Position numbers and translations under genes: made by a program. From contig NC_064229.1 in NCBI RefSeq assembly GCF_023101765.2, positions 7,044,473 through 7,108,472 on the forward strand: DNA of 64,000 nt, written 5' to 3'. Each line of letters opens with the position of its first letter. Position 1 is the first letter of the stretch. A model generated the notes under the pieces. The model saw only the letters and a program-made list of their open reading frames with translations. It did no database searches and was not told where the DNA came from. The stretch comes from Spodoptera frugiperda. Taxonomy: Eukaryota > Arthropoda > Insecta > Lepidoptera > Noctuidae. Of the stretch, positions 48,236-60,105 are shown piece by piece.

Positions 48236-48689
48236 AGGTAATCTGAAATGATAATAATTGAAAATACCTTTTCCAGTATTCTAAATCGAGAAGCTTACAT
48301 CGACAATACAAAATTTCTTTTATTTTTTCCGCCATGCTACGCCATATTTTTTATCTGTCATTAACTGAAGTAATCGCTAACCTTGTGCACAAGTGCTCCC
48401 ATTCCTAAACGTCCAACATACAATATGACATATAGTTCAACATTACGAACTTTTCAAGATAAATGTTAGTCATTTGCTGGTTAAATAATATTTGAAAGTA
48501 TTTGTTGAATGTATGCGTAATGTTTTAAAGGTGAAATAATTTTTGCTGGTAAGTGGTTTAGAGACTTTTAGTAGTATTTTTGATCTTATTTTGACTATTA
48601 CATATTACAGCAATGACTGACTTATTTGCATATGTAAATTGTAGTCATTTGATTTATTTCATCCAAGAAATATAGCTACTTTCTCACGG

Positions 48690-48870
48690 TTAACTTTCGT
48701 ATTATTAATGTAAAAAAGCTCTATTAGTTTTGAGTCATTGTGAACCTGTAGACTGCGCGATGTCACCGCGTCTGCGCACGCTACCCATGATAAAGAGTCC
48801 ATCTGTGACTCGAAATAAGTAGAGTTTTTCTCCATTCCATTAATAATACGTGAGTAATCCGTGATTTTAG
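48690..48870. mobile_element. palindromic MITE (GAGACATACTAAATT family), lacking outer ends
   Basis: AAAGCTCTATTAGTTTTGAG pairs with the right arm around AGTAGAGTTTTTCTCC, flanking the core GCGATGTCACCGCGTCTGCG. Confidence 0.75.
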
Positions 48871-50925
48871 TTACCTTTTTATAGTTTATTATAATCGTTC
48901 CAGGTGTGAATAAAAAAAACCGTCGCGAATGAAATTAAATGACAGTAGGTAACGCAGATCACGGATTTGGGTTTGATAACTGGATTAGGCAAAAAGTACG
49001 ATTGGGTTTATAAAATTCTCGGTAATAGCTTAAGGTCTTGTGTTATGTTTAGAGTAAGGAAGTATATTTTGTAAAGTAAATCTACAAAACATTCACAAAT
49101 TACTTAGACAAGGACAGCGTATGAAATAATGAAATAGGTTTTTAATGAAATACATGGATAATTTAAAATATACTAGTACTAGTGCACTTTATTAAACGTT
49201 CTAGGAATTCGATAAATACAAATTGATTTCATATATTTAAATAAAAGGCATAAAATTACATTCAATGCAATCAGCAACTAATCATATAAATCAATTGCTA
49301 TTTGTTAGTTTCGCTAAAACTCGAGAACTGCTAGACCGATTTGGCAAATTTTGGTCTTGAAATATTTGTGGAAATCCAGAAAAGAAGATTTGCCGCAGAA
49401 AGAATATTTGCCGAATTAGCTAGTGTGTGTGCTTTATTAATATTTGGTGCATAATGACTTCATTCGGCACAAATTTTTAGCTCAATTTTTGAAATTATAT
49501 CGATACCGATGATCATTCAAAAAACCTGATATATCTCAGGTAAGTTCGTCTCAGGTCGCTTTTTCTTCATTATTTATTTTTATATTTAGGTAATAAATAA
49601 ATTAAATAATAATAATAACTATGACTAACATATAAGGTAAGTCTTGCTCTATATTTCTATGTTTCGGCTATTACTAAGAGGTTCCAAAATCGGATTAACC
49701 CGGCCGTACCGTTCAACCCGGATACAGTACCTGGGACGTCAAAAACTTTTGCTCACAACCTCCAGAGCAAAGTCAAAAACAGGTTTTGTATAAAAATGTT
49801 ATTTGTTTTTACCGAAAGAGTTTTATAACTTAATCAGATATACTAATGATGAATATAAAATATATATTACATATAGTTAGCTAAACAAGTTAATGAGTAT
49901 GTAATAAAATAAATAAGTTGTTATCGTAAAACATTTTATTTCGAACTTTGTTAATTACATTTAGATATGATCGGTTTTTTAGTAATAATTATATTATTTG
50001 TGGATGATTTATTGTGCCTATTTCAAAGAATAGAGTTCGTATATAAAATATACCTAATGCTTTGTAGTTTCTTATTATTTTAATCGTATGTGTTTTGTCT
50101 TTTTAGCTTTAATTAGCTAATTAGTTTTGTAAAGAGTAAGGTTCGAATTTTCAGACGTAGTGATTTCAAGCTACAACTCTAAAAATAAAATTACAAAAAA
50201 GCACTATATAACATATTTATTATTGATACCTCATTAAATGTTCACAATGATTGCAATTTTAAATAGAAACCAAAGAACCAATTCATTTCTATAATGGAAT
50301 AACGACCAGGAAACTTATCCCACAAATTTCACGGCTGTCAGGACCCAAAACACCAAACCAGACTCAATTCAAACACTGCTCCATTTATAGAAAAAAAAAA
50401 ACTAGACAAATAATACACACTTCAAAAATACACCTAATTACAATCACAATACAATTCATATTCAATAGCCAATGAAAAAAACGCAGCTACAAAGTATTGG
50501 ATGCGTCATTCATTTGACCTATTAAATAACATGGATACAAAAAACTGCTTGAACTGGCTAGTATTATTCATATATTATTTAGGTAGTACCTCCCAATGAG
50601 TTTTTATGTCAATTAGGTAGGTAGTTCCACAATTATCCTTAGTGATTGTGTAAAAACGTTCAGTTGTCAGACAATTTGTACTGTGGTTTAGGAAACTATG
50701 ATTTTGTCTCGTAATTACTTAATGCCAGACGCGTTTTAGGATTTCGAAAGGTTTTGTTGTTTTTTTTTTTCAATGTTTGATGACATAACGTTGCGGCTTT
50801 TATCCTCGAAACAGGTTGGAAGACTTGTGTATTTATTATTTGTTTATCTGTATTGTAGTATTACGAGAGATAATTTCATTACCTATTGACAATTACTAGT
50901 ATTGGTGCAAAAAAGTACATGGCGG
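48871..50925. other. AT-rich; a probable transposon relic at 49310-49430
   Basis: The stretch with AACTGCTAGACCGATTTGGC and GAATTAGCTAGTGTGTG resembles ends of abundant moth repeats, but I cannot name the family. The rest shows nothing. Confidence 0.35.
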
Positions 50926-51050
50926 TAGAGTCACCCCCTATTACATGGGGTACACAAATGGTGAAAAGTGGGTGTACATTGTATAGCGGCATTACGTGCC
51001 GTGATGTGCACCTCTGCCTACCTCTTCGGGGATAAAAAGCGTGACGTTAC
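50926..51050 (+). mobile_element. family D SINE, 3' part
   Basis: Starts near GTAGAGTCACCCCCTATTAC and runs to GGATAAAAAGCGTGACGTTA with few differences from the full copy. Confidence 0.82.
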
Positions 51051-52254
51051 GTTGCAAGCAGTAGAAGAGATGAATGCCAATCGTTGTCATTTATTTTTTT
51101 CATAACATTAAGCTTGATGTTTCGCTCTTCGATCTCTATTACAATTTTAACCTCTCGTATATGAGACACAATAGAAAATACACTGTGTCTCGTATAGATC
51201 TGCGCTCCCGGCGTACTACGGGGTACTATCGTCACTGCACAACTATCGGTAGTAAATTATTCTAGTTACAGTTTGTTCAGATTGGTATAAGGTCAAAATG
51301 TCCAATTTATAAGAACGATGTTTCAAAAAGCACGTAGCAAAGTTTCAGCAAGTACGTAGCTGTAGAGCATTTGGTAATAGTGCCTTTTATCTTGTACCAG
51401 TAGGTACTTGAGAATTTAGCGAGCGTACAATACATAGCTTTATATTGTTTGATAATTAGAAAATCTGCAAATTAAATAATTAATGTAACTCTATATTTCT
51501 TGGAGTAGACGAGGATGGATAAATTTGCTTTTTTTCAGCCAACTTGACAAATGGGTTAAAAGCTAATCGAATCATGAACAGCATATCAAATGGGTCTGCG
51601 ATAATTGGTCAAATCGCATTGTCAATCACATACCTACGTACATTGTCACGTTAATTTAATTTGAATTAACTATTTCACTTTCTCAAAAAAGAAAACGAAA
51701 TTTAAGTCTAGACCAAATTCATGTTCTTTTTAACCTCTAACCCACAATGAAATGGCTTTTAAATAATTGTATTTAAAAAAACAAATACAAAAGCAAAATC
51801 GTTTATTCGTTTGCTTATTGCATTCTGTCAAATTGAACGGGCTGGCGGCATATCAAACGTGGACCTCTCACGCTGATTTAACGAAAAGGTTAAGTGGCAC
51901 TACAATGGTTTAATGGAAATATTAGGACATTATGAAATATGTATGTATTATAGAACTATTATTTTCATTGATATAAATGATAAATGGGTCTAGGTTTATG
52001 TTATGTTTATGTATGTGGTACTCGTACCTATATGTATATATTTGTTTATGGCATTCAATATTACGTATTGCCTTAAGGTTTTGGGTCAAATTCTTGCCAA
52101 TTTGCAAAAGAAAACCTTTGGTGAATAAAAATACGGTTACTCTATGATGTCACATTGAGGGGAAATATTTAGTACAAAATTAGTATTTCCTAGAAAGTTA
52201 TTTGTACAATTATAGTTCATTGATAGTATGCATATTATTTTAGATAATATTAGC

Positions 52255-52397
52255 TTTTTTAGGAGAGAAAATTATCTAATGACCTCTCCTTGCCTTGGTG
52301 AAGCGAAGGGGAGTGTCAGACTCTAACTGACTAAAAACCACCCCGTTCCTACTCCTGCTTTGAGCCGAAGCCCCGGTTACCCGTTAAGTTTTCCTCT
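52255..52397 (-). mobile_element. R1-clade LINE 3' end
   Basis: CTTTTTTAGGAGAGAAAATT through GGGGAGTGTCAGACTCTAAC to GAAGCCCCGGTTACCCG, in reverse orientation. Confidence 0.82.
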
Positions 52398-53073
52398 GCT
52401 CATACAACATCAGCTAGTTTCTAATTAATAGGTCAAAGATGGTAGGATTACAACTTTGAAATACACTAAGATTTTATGAGTTACAAGTGAAAAAAAATCA
52501 AATAAAATTGTACGAAACAATCTTAAAAACGTGTTAAGAACAGTGATAGCCCGATTTATATAAGAGAATTGAGAGATTATATAAAGAAGTAAGTGTTCTA
52601 GAAGAATTAGGTACAGGGAGCCTTGACCTAGAAATGAAAACCCTGATGGAAACTAGATGAAATAACATATCTTTGGAAGAAATATGAAAATATGGAAAGC
52701 GGACAATAATACTAAGTAAGTTACTCATGTTATATATACGTTTCATTTTGTACTTTACAGTAATTATAATGAATATGGTATGGTTTGGACCCTCCATACT
52801 GAATGCGTATAAATGTATACAGGGTTTAAAGAAGAGTCTTATTCTTCTCTTAGTACGAAAATCTCCTTGTAAAGATGCGTTTTTGCTCTTTTCGATAAAA
52901 AAAAAAACAGGACTAAATGGGCAGGATGATTATGGACTGAATATAGTTTGGCCCAACACAACCCTTTAAATAATAATCAAAACAAGCTGCAGAACAAAGC
53001 AAACGTGAAAACTGAAACTGAAAGTTTATTTACTTAATAAATAAATGTAGCGATGTAAAAGAAAAAGTCTTAC

Positions 53074-53340
53074 CGAGCAATTTAAAGGTACGTGCAATCC
53101 TTATGCAACAGGAGTATATTCCAAAAATATGAAAAAAATATTTCAGGAGCGTAATCAAAACACAATTTTCAGCTAATTATACTGTTCACAAACTATGTAC
53201 TCAGTTCACACTGCAAACAAGTCAAAATTCACGCCCTTGGCACCACTGAAGAATATTAAGCGGACCTAGAGAACATTTAGCACTGAATTCGGAACACTCT
53301 GTGTAAATATTTCTAAACCTTTGTAAGTACAGTCGCTTCA
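53074..53340 (-). other. candidate dysf 5' non-coding first exon
   Basis: On the minus strand a TATA box is followed about 30 bases later by roughly 265 bases of leader-like sequence ending at a strong donor (TTGCTCG/GTAAGA). The next minus-strand acceptor I can support is that of the start-codon exon at 39829, which would make a 13.2-kb first intron. The right-hand boundary (transcription start) is estimated from the TATA position only. No open frame of note is present. Assignment to dysf rather than to a non-coding transcript is inference from strand and position. Confidence 0.4.
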
Positions 53341-53361
53341 ACAATGTTTATCACTTCACCC

Positions 53362-53370
53362 TTTATATAG
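53362..53370 (-). promoter_or_regulatory. TATA box of the candidate first exon
   Basis: The minus strand reads CTATATAAAGGG, close to the ideal TATA consensus. It sits between the CpG-rich block upstream and the candidate leader exon downstream. In an AT-rich genome a TATA match alone is weak; the arrangement with a donor site and a CpG-rich block raises it. Confidence 0.4.
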
Positions 53371-53449
53371 ACACTATCTCAAAAAAAAATTAAGTGAGGT
53401 CAACGGTAAAAAAGTCGAAAGTCATCCGTTCCATTTTTAAAAGTCAATT

Positions 53450-53600
53450 TGCCAGTAACGCGTTCCGAGCTGGAAGTCGGAACTGACAGCGGTTGACAGG
53501 TCGCGTGGTTGCGCACGCGCGGTCGTGTGAGCGTGCTGTGCGCACGGCCATCGGCGCCACACTGCGTTCGCGCGCTTTTCGACCTATGAAACCTTCGCTC
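53450..53600. promoter_or_regulatory. CpG-rich block, candidate core promoter/upstream region
   Basis: About 150 bases with many CG dinucleotides (GCGCACGCGCGG, GCGCGC, TCGGCGCC) in otherwise AT-rich sequence. It lies just upstream of the minus-strand TATA box. No coding frame or known repeat was recognised. It could instead be an unrecognised transposon fragment. Confidence 0.35.
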
Positions 53601-54944
53601 ACAGCCTCCAAAGAGTATAGGATGTATTAGAACTGTCGATGATTCTAAAAGATTTTCTCACGGAAAGGACTTTCGATATGTAGATCGGTCTGTCGACGGG
53701 CTAACGGTGCTGAGCATCATCGCTGACTGATGTTGATGAGCCGACTTAAGTTTTGTTTTTAATTTTGACGGCTTGGAGTGGATGGTTTATTTTTAAAGTG
53801 GGATTATTCTATCTTGTTATGAATGCGAGTATTATGGTCCGTGGTGAATCGGAACCGAGGCTTTTTGTGTTGTTAAAGTACTTCTGTCAATGAAAATGTA
53901 TTGTGTTCAGTTGTGTAATTCGTTCTAACGTTTCGGCCACGTGTTTCGTTAAATGATTTTGATCGATTTGTTGGTAATTTATAACTTTTAACGTGAAGCT
54001 ATTTTCGTTTATTTGGCTTGTGTTACAATATACAATACAATATATCATTGAATATAACACTCTTTTCAATTAAAGATGTATGTTTATTTAATTTGACTGA
54101 TATGGGCAAGTTCGTTACTCCACGATAACATTTGTCCAAATATAGGGCATTTGTTTTACGACGATTTAAAACCTACAGTTAAATAGGCGTTATTGTTTTC
54201 TTAAAAAGAACATACTATAAAATTATCAATACATAAGTAAAGTTGTAAAAATATACGCAAATAAATAATAAGTAGGTATCTACAAACTATGGCTATGTTG
54301 TTAATTTCACTATCATTCAAATTCATATTGTAAGAACATAATATTATTATTCTATTTATCTAAATATTTTGTTTAACATACAAGGAAGACTATATTACAC
54401 TACACTAGTATGTTATATATATAGACAAAAATGAGTCGTAGCCAAGTCGTTGCCATTTTCCACGAGAAAAATTAGACAACACTTAGTAACATATATTATG
54501 TACACATTACTAAAACATATTTAACTTTACATAGTATCTTAATACTTATATATACAATAATCTAAATACTATCAGTATCCTTTTAAAAGCTAACATATTT
54601 CAAATTCACCCAAAAGTTTAATAAAAGCTTTCCAAGAACAAAAGACATCAACGCTCAATATAAACTGCCAAAATATTTTTAAACACAAAACATGTTTATT
54701 AGTGTCATATATCAATTTTAGGAACCACCTACTAAATAAAACATTCATAAAACGCAGCCATTTTACAAAACTCGTATAAAATCATAATTTTCCTCTACCA
54801 TTTTAGTATCGTGACAAAAACGCAATAAAACTCTTTTTTTAGTGGACAATAACTTCGATAAATGTCAAAACTTCACACCACGTGTAAATTATCACACTGA
54901 TAATAGACAGCCTTGATAATTTTACAAGCGTTGCGTCATCAATG

Positions 54945-55165
54945 ACTGTCAACATTCGATTGAAAAAAATAGCGAGTGAGCGAGACAGTACGATGACCGT
55001 TGTTCCGCCGCATTGTCACCTCCGCTTCGAAGCGAACAGTCGTCACGGATCACTGCGAAAGCCAGCCCATTGTAGCGACACACTGGCAAACTATCGATGT
55101 CTCTTTCTCTCCTACACAATTAGAGCGCTCGCTATTTACAGAAAGAGACGTAATCCAATGTGTTT
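54945..55165. other. GC-richer segment with inverted AATAGCGAG words
   Basis: AAAATAGCGAGTGAGCGAGAC at the left is mirrored by GAGCGCTCGCTATTTA at the right. An inner 10-bp stem GTCTCTTTCT / AGAAAGAGAC flanks a 31-base loop. It may be a MITE of about 175 bases, or the flank of an unidentified promoter. Confidence 0.4.
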
Positions 55166-55654
55166 TTTGGACGAATTGTTTAGTTTTTTTTTTTGTGAAA
55201 TATAGATCAACTTTAAAATAATATGTCATTGACCCCGGGTTCCGGTAAAATGGCAGTGATTGGAGAAATAAGAAATAAAACGAGTGCAGATAACTTTAGT
55301 TGACAAAAAATGTGCTCGTTAATGTTAGTGCTCGATCCAAAATATCTCAATTACTTACATATTTCATACATTCTTTCGTGTTTATTTAGGAGTAAAAAAT
55401 GCATGAAGTTTTCCTTTATGATCTGTGAATGGATCGTTGAGCATTTTAAAATTCAATTTTACGCTGTTATGTATAGAGCTAGTTTAGCATCTTGTTACTT
55501 TATTGAGAACTATTTTTATTGTGACGCTAACTGAAGACATTGGAAATAATATTTTGTTTTTTATTTTTTTTATTGAACTTTGAACCTTATACTGTGGCAC
55601 TTTTTCCGAGTTATATTTACTTTCTTTCGAATATTATTTAGACACCAACCACCA

Positions 55655-55815
55655 CCAACATCGTGAGGAAATCTGGACCTATAACTTCTAATTATGAGTT
55701 TAAAATGGCCAACCCGCATTGAGAAAGGTGATTAATGCTCAAACCTTTTCCGTGTGAGAAGAGGCCTTGGGTTAGCAGTAACCACTTATAGGCTGATGAT
55801 GATGATATTACGACA
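55655..55815 (+). mobile_element. family C SINE, 5'-truncated, GAT tail
   Basis: AACATCGTGAGGAAATCTGG, CAACCCGCATTGAGAAAGGT and CACTTATAGGCTGATGATGA match 18055-18345. The 3' end is a (GAT)n tract. Confidence 0.75.
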
Positions 55816-56382
55816 CTTACTTACTTAGTCAGATCTTATTCACAATGATTGATAGAGGCGGAAAATGAAAAACGTATCTTTAAGAGAAGCCTTTGAGAGA
55901 CCATGAGGAAATATGAACAGGACAATACATACAAAGAATAGAGTCAGGCGCATTTTACGAAAATCCATGCTATACTTGTATGTATTGTATCTACGAGACG
56001 AATAATTACAAAATAACTAAAAAAATAAACTTTTCTTTACTTTTGACAAAATAAATTTAGTTGAAAATACAGGAAAACTTTGTATCGTCTTGGTATAAAT
56101 ATATTTAACCATGTTTCATTTGTAGTATCCTTTTTCCGGAATTCGACAAAAAGAAAGAAGAAGAGTGGAAACCTATTATTACGAGACAATCAATCAGAAA
56201 TTTCCAAAATCAAAAATTCTGTAACACCTCCTTTGCTCGACTCATAAAAAAACCTTGATCGGCAATGACCCTTTATCATGGGACGACCTGCAATCTTTCT
56301 AAACTTTAATCGTTAATATTATCTTCTTAAATTAGTATAAGCATATATGTATATATAAATCTAATCAGCTTAATGAAACTTG

Positions 56383-56500
56383 CTGCCATACTCACAGACA
56401 ATTAATGATTACTTAAACTATTCATTAGTAACGATTTTGTTCCGAAAACAATCACTAAGGACTGGGTTAAGTAACCATTAAATAACTTTGAGTACGGCGG
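56383..56500. mobile_element. Harbinger-like MITE, copy 2
   Basis: Ends CTGCCATACTCACAG / CTTTGAGTACGGCGG, with 3-bp duplication TTG (56380-56382, 56501-56503). Confidence 0.87.
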
Positions 56501-57207
56501 TTGGTAAAGTGACATTTAAGTAGAATTCGAAGTTAAATATACGTAGATAAAGAGAACAGACTTTAGGATTCACACTAGAGAGAGATTACTGATCATTTTA
56601 CTTACTCGGCGGAATGCTCACTGCCTTTGGTTCACTGTGCAAAACAAATGTACAGCGTGTTTTTTTATATTTACTTACTAGTAGGTAGTAGATACGTTAC
56701 AATGTAATGTAGTCTTCTTTTGCAGTTCATTAAATGTGTTTAGTTTTACAACTAGAGTCACATCAGCGTCTCAATGAAAATACCACGATTATTCGTCGTC
56801 GTCGTCTCACGAAAATTATTAAAAAAATACAAATAATATGTAAACACATATAAATATTCAGTAAGTATTTTATTAAATGGCCTACTAGATACACAAATAT
56901 TTAATCAAGGAATAAAATATACTAACATATAAAACAGTAATGCGTAATGAGCTCAAGTAAATGAGTTTAATGGGGTGAAATCATTTCCAATCAATTTATC
57001 ATTTACAGTTATAAAATTAAAAAGCCCTCATTCATACACTCTCACATACGTGCCTATACAAAACCAGACACAAATAAAAACACCGTACACATCACAAAAC
57101 CACCCACAACACACAACACAAGCAAGTAAATAAAAACATCATCCTATACACAATTGACCACCGCCCAAAGGTCATCAGGTACCAGTGACCGGGGGATTCT
57201 CACGCCC

Positions 57208-57221
57208 GTTGCCATGGCAAC
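57208..57221. promoter_or_regulatory. palindromic RFX X-box
   Basis: GTTGCCATGGCAAC is a perfect, full-symmetry match to the X-box bound by RFX factors. It lies in a GC-rich patch (about 57165-57260), about 4 kb upstream of the candidate dysf promoter. RFX sites often mark ciliary or sensory-neuron genes; which gene it might serve is unknown. Confidence 0.5.
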
Positions 57222-57689
57222 CGATACCAGACCCATATCACCGTCGATATTGAGCGTAATTTGTAGCCTCGTGTTACAAAGAGATTTACTGCGAAGCAGA
57301 TACTAGACGTTTACTAGGAAAAGTGGAGTAGAAACTAAACGTTAAAGGTTGGTTGTGCAAGCTGTGGGTGGTTGGCCATTGAGGTTGCTATTGAAAATTT
57401 TGTTGGAGTACTTGTTATAAGTGTGGTTTAAGGTTTTAGGTTTGTGTGACTGCTGAGTGGAGATAATGGGGATGATATGTTTGTTTTTTGACGCTAATAA
57501 TATTTAAAATGTCTTTTCAGAATAGCAGATACGTCTTTAAACTAACATGGTCACTAACACTGTCATTAGAACTTGAGACGGGATATTTACCATGTTTATT
57601 TATGTCGATGAGTTTCTGATATTTCGGTACTACAATTCGGTACTAGCACAATCGGTATCAGATAGCAGTAACGTCGTGGATTTATTACA

Positions 57690-57832
57690 TTTTTTGAAGG
57701 GACTTCCCGTCTTGGGTGAGGCGAGATAGAGCGTCAGACTCTTACTGACTAAAAACCACCGTTCCAACTCCTGCTTTTCGGGCTGAAGCCCTGGTAACCA
57801 GCTAGGTAGTCCGCAGCTCCGCGTATTTTGTA
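57690..57832 (-). mobile_element. R1-clade LINE 3' end
   Basis: TTTTTTGAAGGGACTTCCCG through AGCGTCAGACTCTTACTGAC to GCTAGGTAGTCCGCAGCTCC in reverse orientation. Confidence 0.82.
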
Positions 57833-58187
57833 GATACTTAGATCAGTATATCATAAAATTCGAATAACATAAGATTTTATTTAAGAAAACATATCATTGA
57901 TCTATCCTTAAGAGGTTTTATTTCAATGCGCAGTATGAATTGATGAACAAGAATGATTCATGTTTTGATTATCGAGAATTATGATAAGGATATACGAGTA
58001 ACTAGACAAGAATGTGGTTTTAATCCATAACCTTTATGGCTTTAGGATTAAAGTTGAAATCTTACAATAATAATCTAACATTTTTACAGGTTAATAAGAT
58101 ATTCTAGACTAAAAAGATTTAAGAATTGTGAGTTACACAGTTAAAACTTTGAACATGTAAAATCATATGAAAAAAAATCTTATTTAA

Positions 58188-58263
58188 CACTTTAAACGCC
58201 ACGGGGGTCACCGACGTTAGCGAAGGATTTGCCTAAAACAGTTTTCATTAAGCCGTCAAAGAC
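58188..58263 (+). mobile_element. 76-bp TTAA-flanked micro-MITE
   Basis: Lies between TTAA at 58184-58187 and 58264-58267. The ends CACTTTAAACGCC and, inverted, GTCTTTGACGGC are similar. Confidence 0.82.
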
Positions 58264-59391
58264 TTAACACGTTGTCATTTTCCAATCAAAATTACTTCAC
58301 AATTTCCACAACCAATCATAAAACAACAATGACAAAAACAAACAATAAGAAATTAACTTAATTAACAATGTTCTTAATAAAAACCGCCCACACTTAGCCA
58401 TGAAATTAAGATGGCTACGGTGACGGGCACATAGCTGCCATCTGGTGGACTGTGACAATTACGTGTTTCGAACGCCTGGCGTGCCTGCTGGATTCCAACC
58501 AATTAGACACAAGAGAAAAAAGTTTAATAAAAAAAGTTTGAATTCAAACTGTTCTCATTGACAGTAATGCCGCTTTATTAACTGGCTGGCTGGGAGTTTT
58601 CTTGGTATTTGAAATTGGAATGCGTTCAATGAATGTAAGGGAAATTTCGAGATTTAAAAAAATACACAAATATTCTGGTTGTTGTTTTTTTATATTGATT
58701 ATTGTTTTGAGTAACTTGCAACCGAAGAGCTAACAATAAGTATGACGTCACTCATTTTAATCTCTAAAGGGCCAGTCGTACATATACTTGCAACCCATTT
58801 TTATCGCTTACATTATGATACTATGTAATAGGGGGTGAGCAGACACTGAGGATAATTAAAAACCAAGTGCTATTACCAGTATCACTTGCGATAACTGGCC
58901 CAACGAGACAGTCATGTTAACGTAATTTAAAATAACTACATTATTAAACACGACAATGAATCTCAAACTGTAGCAAAAGCAGTTCACTTCCGACATTCTT
59001 AAAATACCGACGCGTTTTCAAATAAATTGATACGATGCGTCCAATCCGTGTTTGAACGCTGACCAATTTACAAAGACCTTCCCCAGCCCTCTGTTCTCTA
59101 CAAAATTGTCTCCTATCAAAGGTATACAAACTGTTATTGGGGGTCTAGTAAAACTGGTTGCTTCGCAGTATAAAAAGGATGGTCAATTGAGATAGAGCAC
59201 AACGCTTTGTTACAAAAACTCTATGAGGGATTTTTAAAATAGCTTTAGGAAGAAAATAAAATGATCAAATGTGCAGCTGGCCGCACAACGCCTTTTGTGT
59301 AAAAAAAGAATACGGAGCAACTAAAGATCCCTTCACAGAGGTTAAAGGGTTAGGGAATTTTGAAATTGTAAGTTTAAATATACTTCATATT

Positions 59392-59426
59392 GAACTAGCT
59401 TTTGCCCGCGGTTTCGCTTGCGTTAA
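59392..59426. repeat. repeat terminus with CCGCGG core
   Basis: AACTAGCTTTTGCCCGCGGT is the familiar end of abundant moth repeats. A Helitron-type CTAG end with nearby hairpin is possible but not shown. Confidence 0.35.
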
Positions 59427-59645
59427 GAAGTATTACTATGTGGTAGTGGGATGCCTACGTCATAGTAGCTTTATGTAAAGTCTCAGCTCAACTTCATAAC
59501 CTATTACTTAACTATTACCCTTGGGGTAGAATAAATGAAAATCCTTTTTTAGCGGATGCTTACGTTACGTCATAACATCTAACTGCATGCGAATTTTCAG
59601 CCCGATCCGTCCACTGGTTTGGGCTGTCCGTTGATAGAACACTAT

Positions 59646-59763
59646 CTGCCACACTCAGAGACAAAAAATGATTACTTAAAGTATTCCTTAGTAACGATTT
59701 TGTATCGAAAACAATTGCTATCGACTGGATTAAGTAACCATTAAATGACTCTGAGTACGGCAG
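59646..59763. mobile_element. Harbinger-like MITE, copy 3
   Basis: Ends CTGCCACACTCAGAG / CTCTGAGTACGGCAG, flanked by the 3-bp duplication TAT (59643-59645, 59764-59766). Confidence 0.88.
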
Positions 59764-59812
59764 TATGTCAGTCACCTTTGAGTTATATAATTATAATATT
59801 TAGAAGCTACTG

Positions 59813-60105
59813 CCTCGTTGGTCGAGTGGTCGCAAGTGCGACTGCCGAACAAGGGGTCTCGGGTTCGATTCCCGGGTCGGGCAAAGTATTACTGGGCTTT
59901 TTTCGGATTTTCGAAAAATTTCTCGGTAGTAGCACGGAGTCTGGAATTGTGTCCAGGATATGGCAATAGGCTCACCCCCTATTACATGGGACTTATAACA
60001 CAAATGGTGAAAAGTGGGTGTACATTGTATAGCGGCATTACGTGCCGTAATGTGCACCTCTGCCTACCCCTTCGGGGATAAAAGGCGTGAAGTTGTGTGT
60101 GTGTG
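59813..60105 (+). mobile_element. tRNA-derived SINE (family D), full-length reference copy
   Basis: Has pol III box A (TGGTCGAGTGG) and box B (GGTTCGATTCC) at tRNA spacing and a central TTTTTTCGGATTTTCGAAAA. The 3' end has CCCCTTCGGGGATAAAAGGC followed by a (GT)n tail. It is bounded by the perfect 12-bp duplication TAGAAGCTACTG at 59801-59812 and 60106-60117. It is transcribed by pol III and mobilised by a LINE in general; the partner LINE is not evident here. Confidence 0.93.

Noticed and set aside
59392..59426. Helitron 3' end (CTAG with upstream hairpin)
   Set aside because: The CCGCGG core and CTAG end are suggestive, but no 5' TC end, full hairpin or second copy in the window confirms it.
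59818..59890. tRNA gene
   Set aside because: Box A and box B are present, but the sequence continues into a dispersed SINE body with a target duplication and an imperfect acceptor stem.
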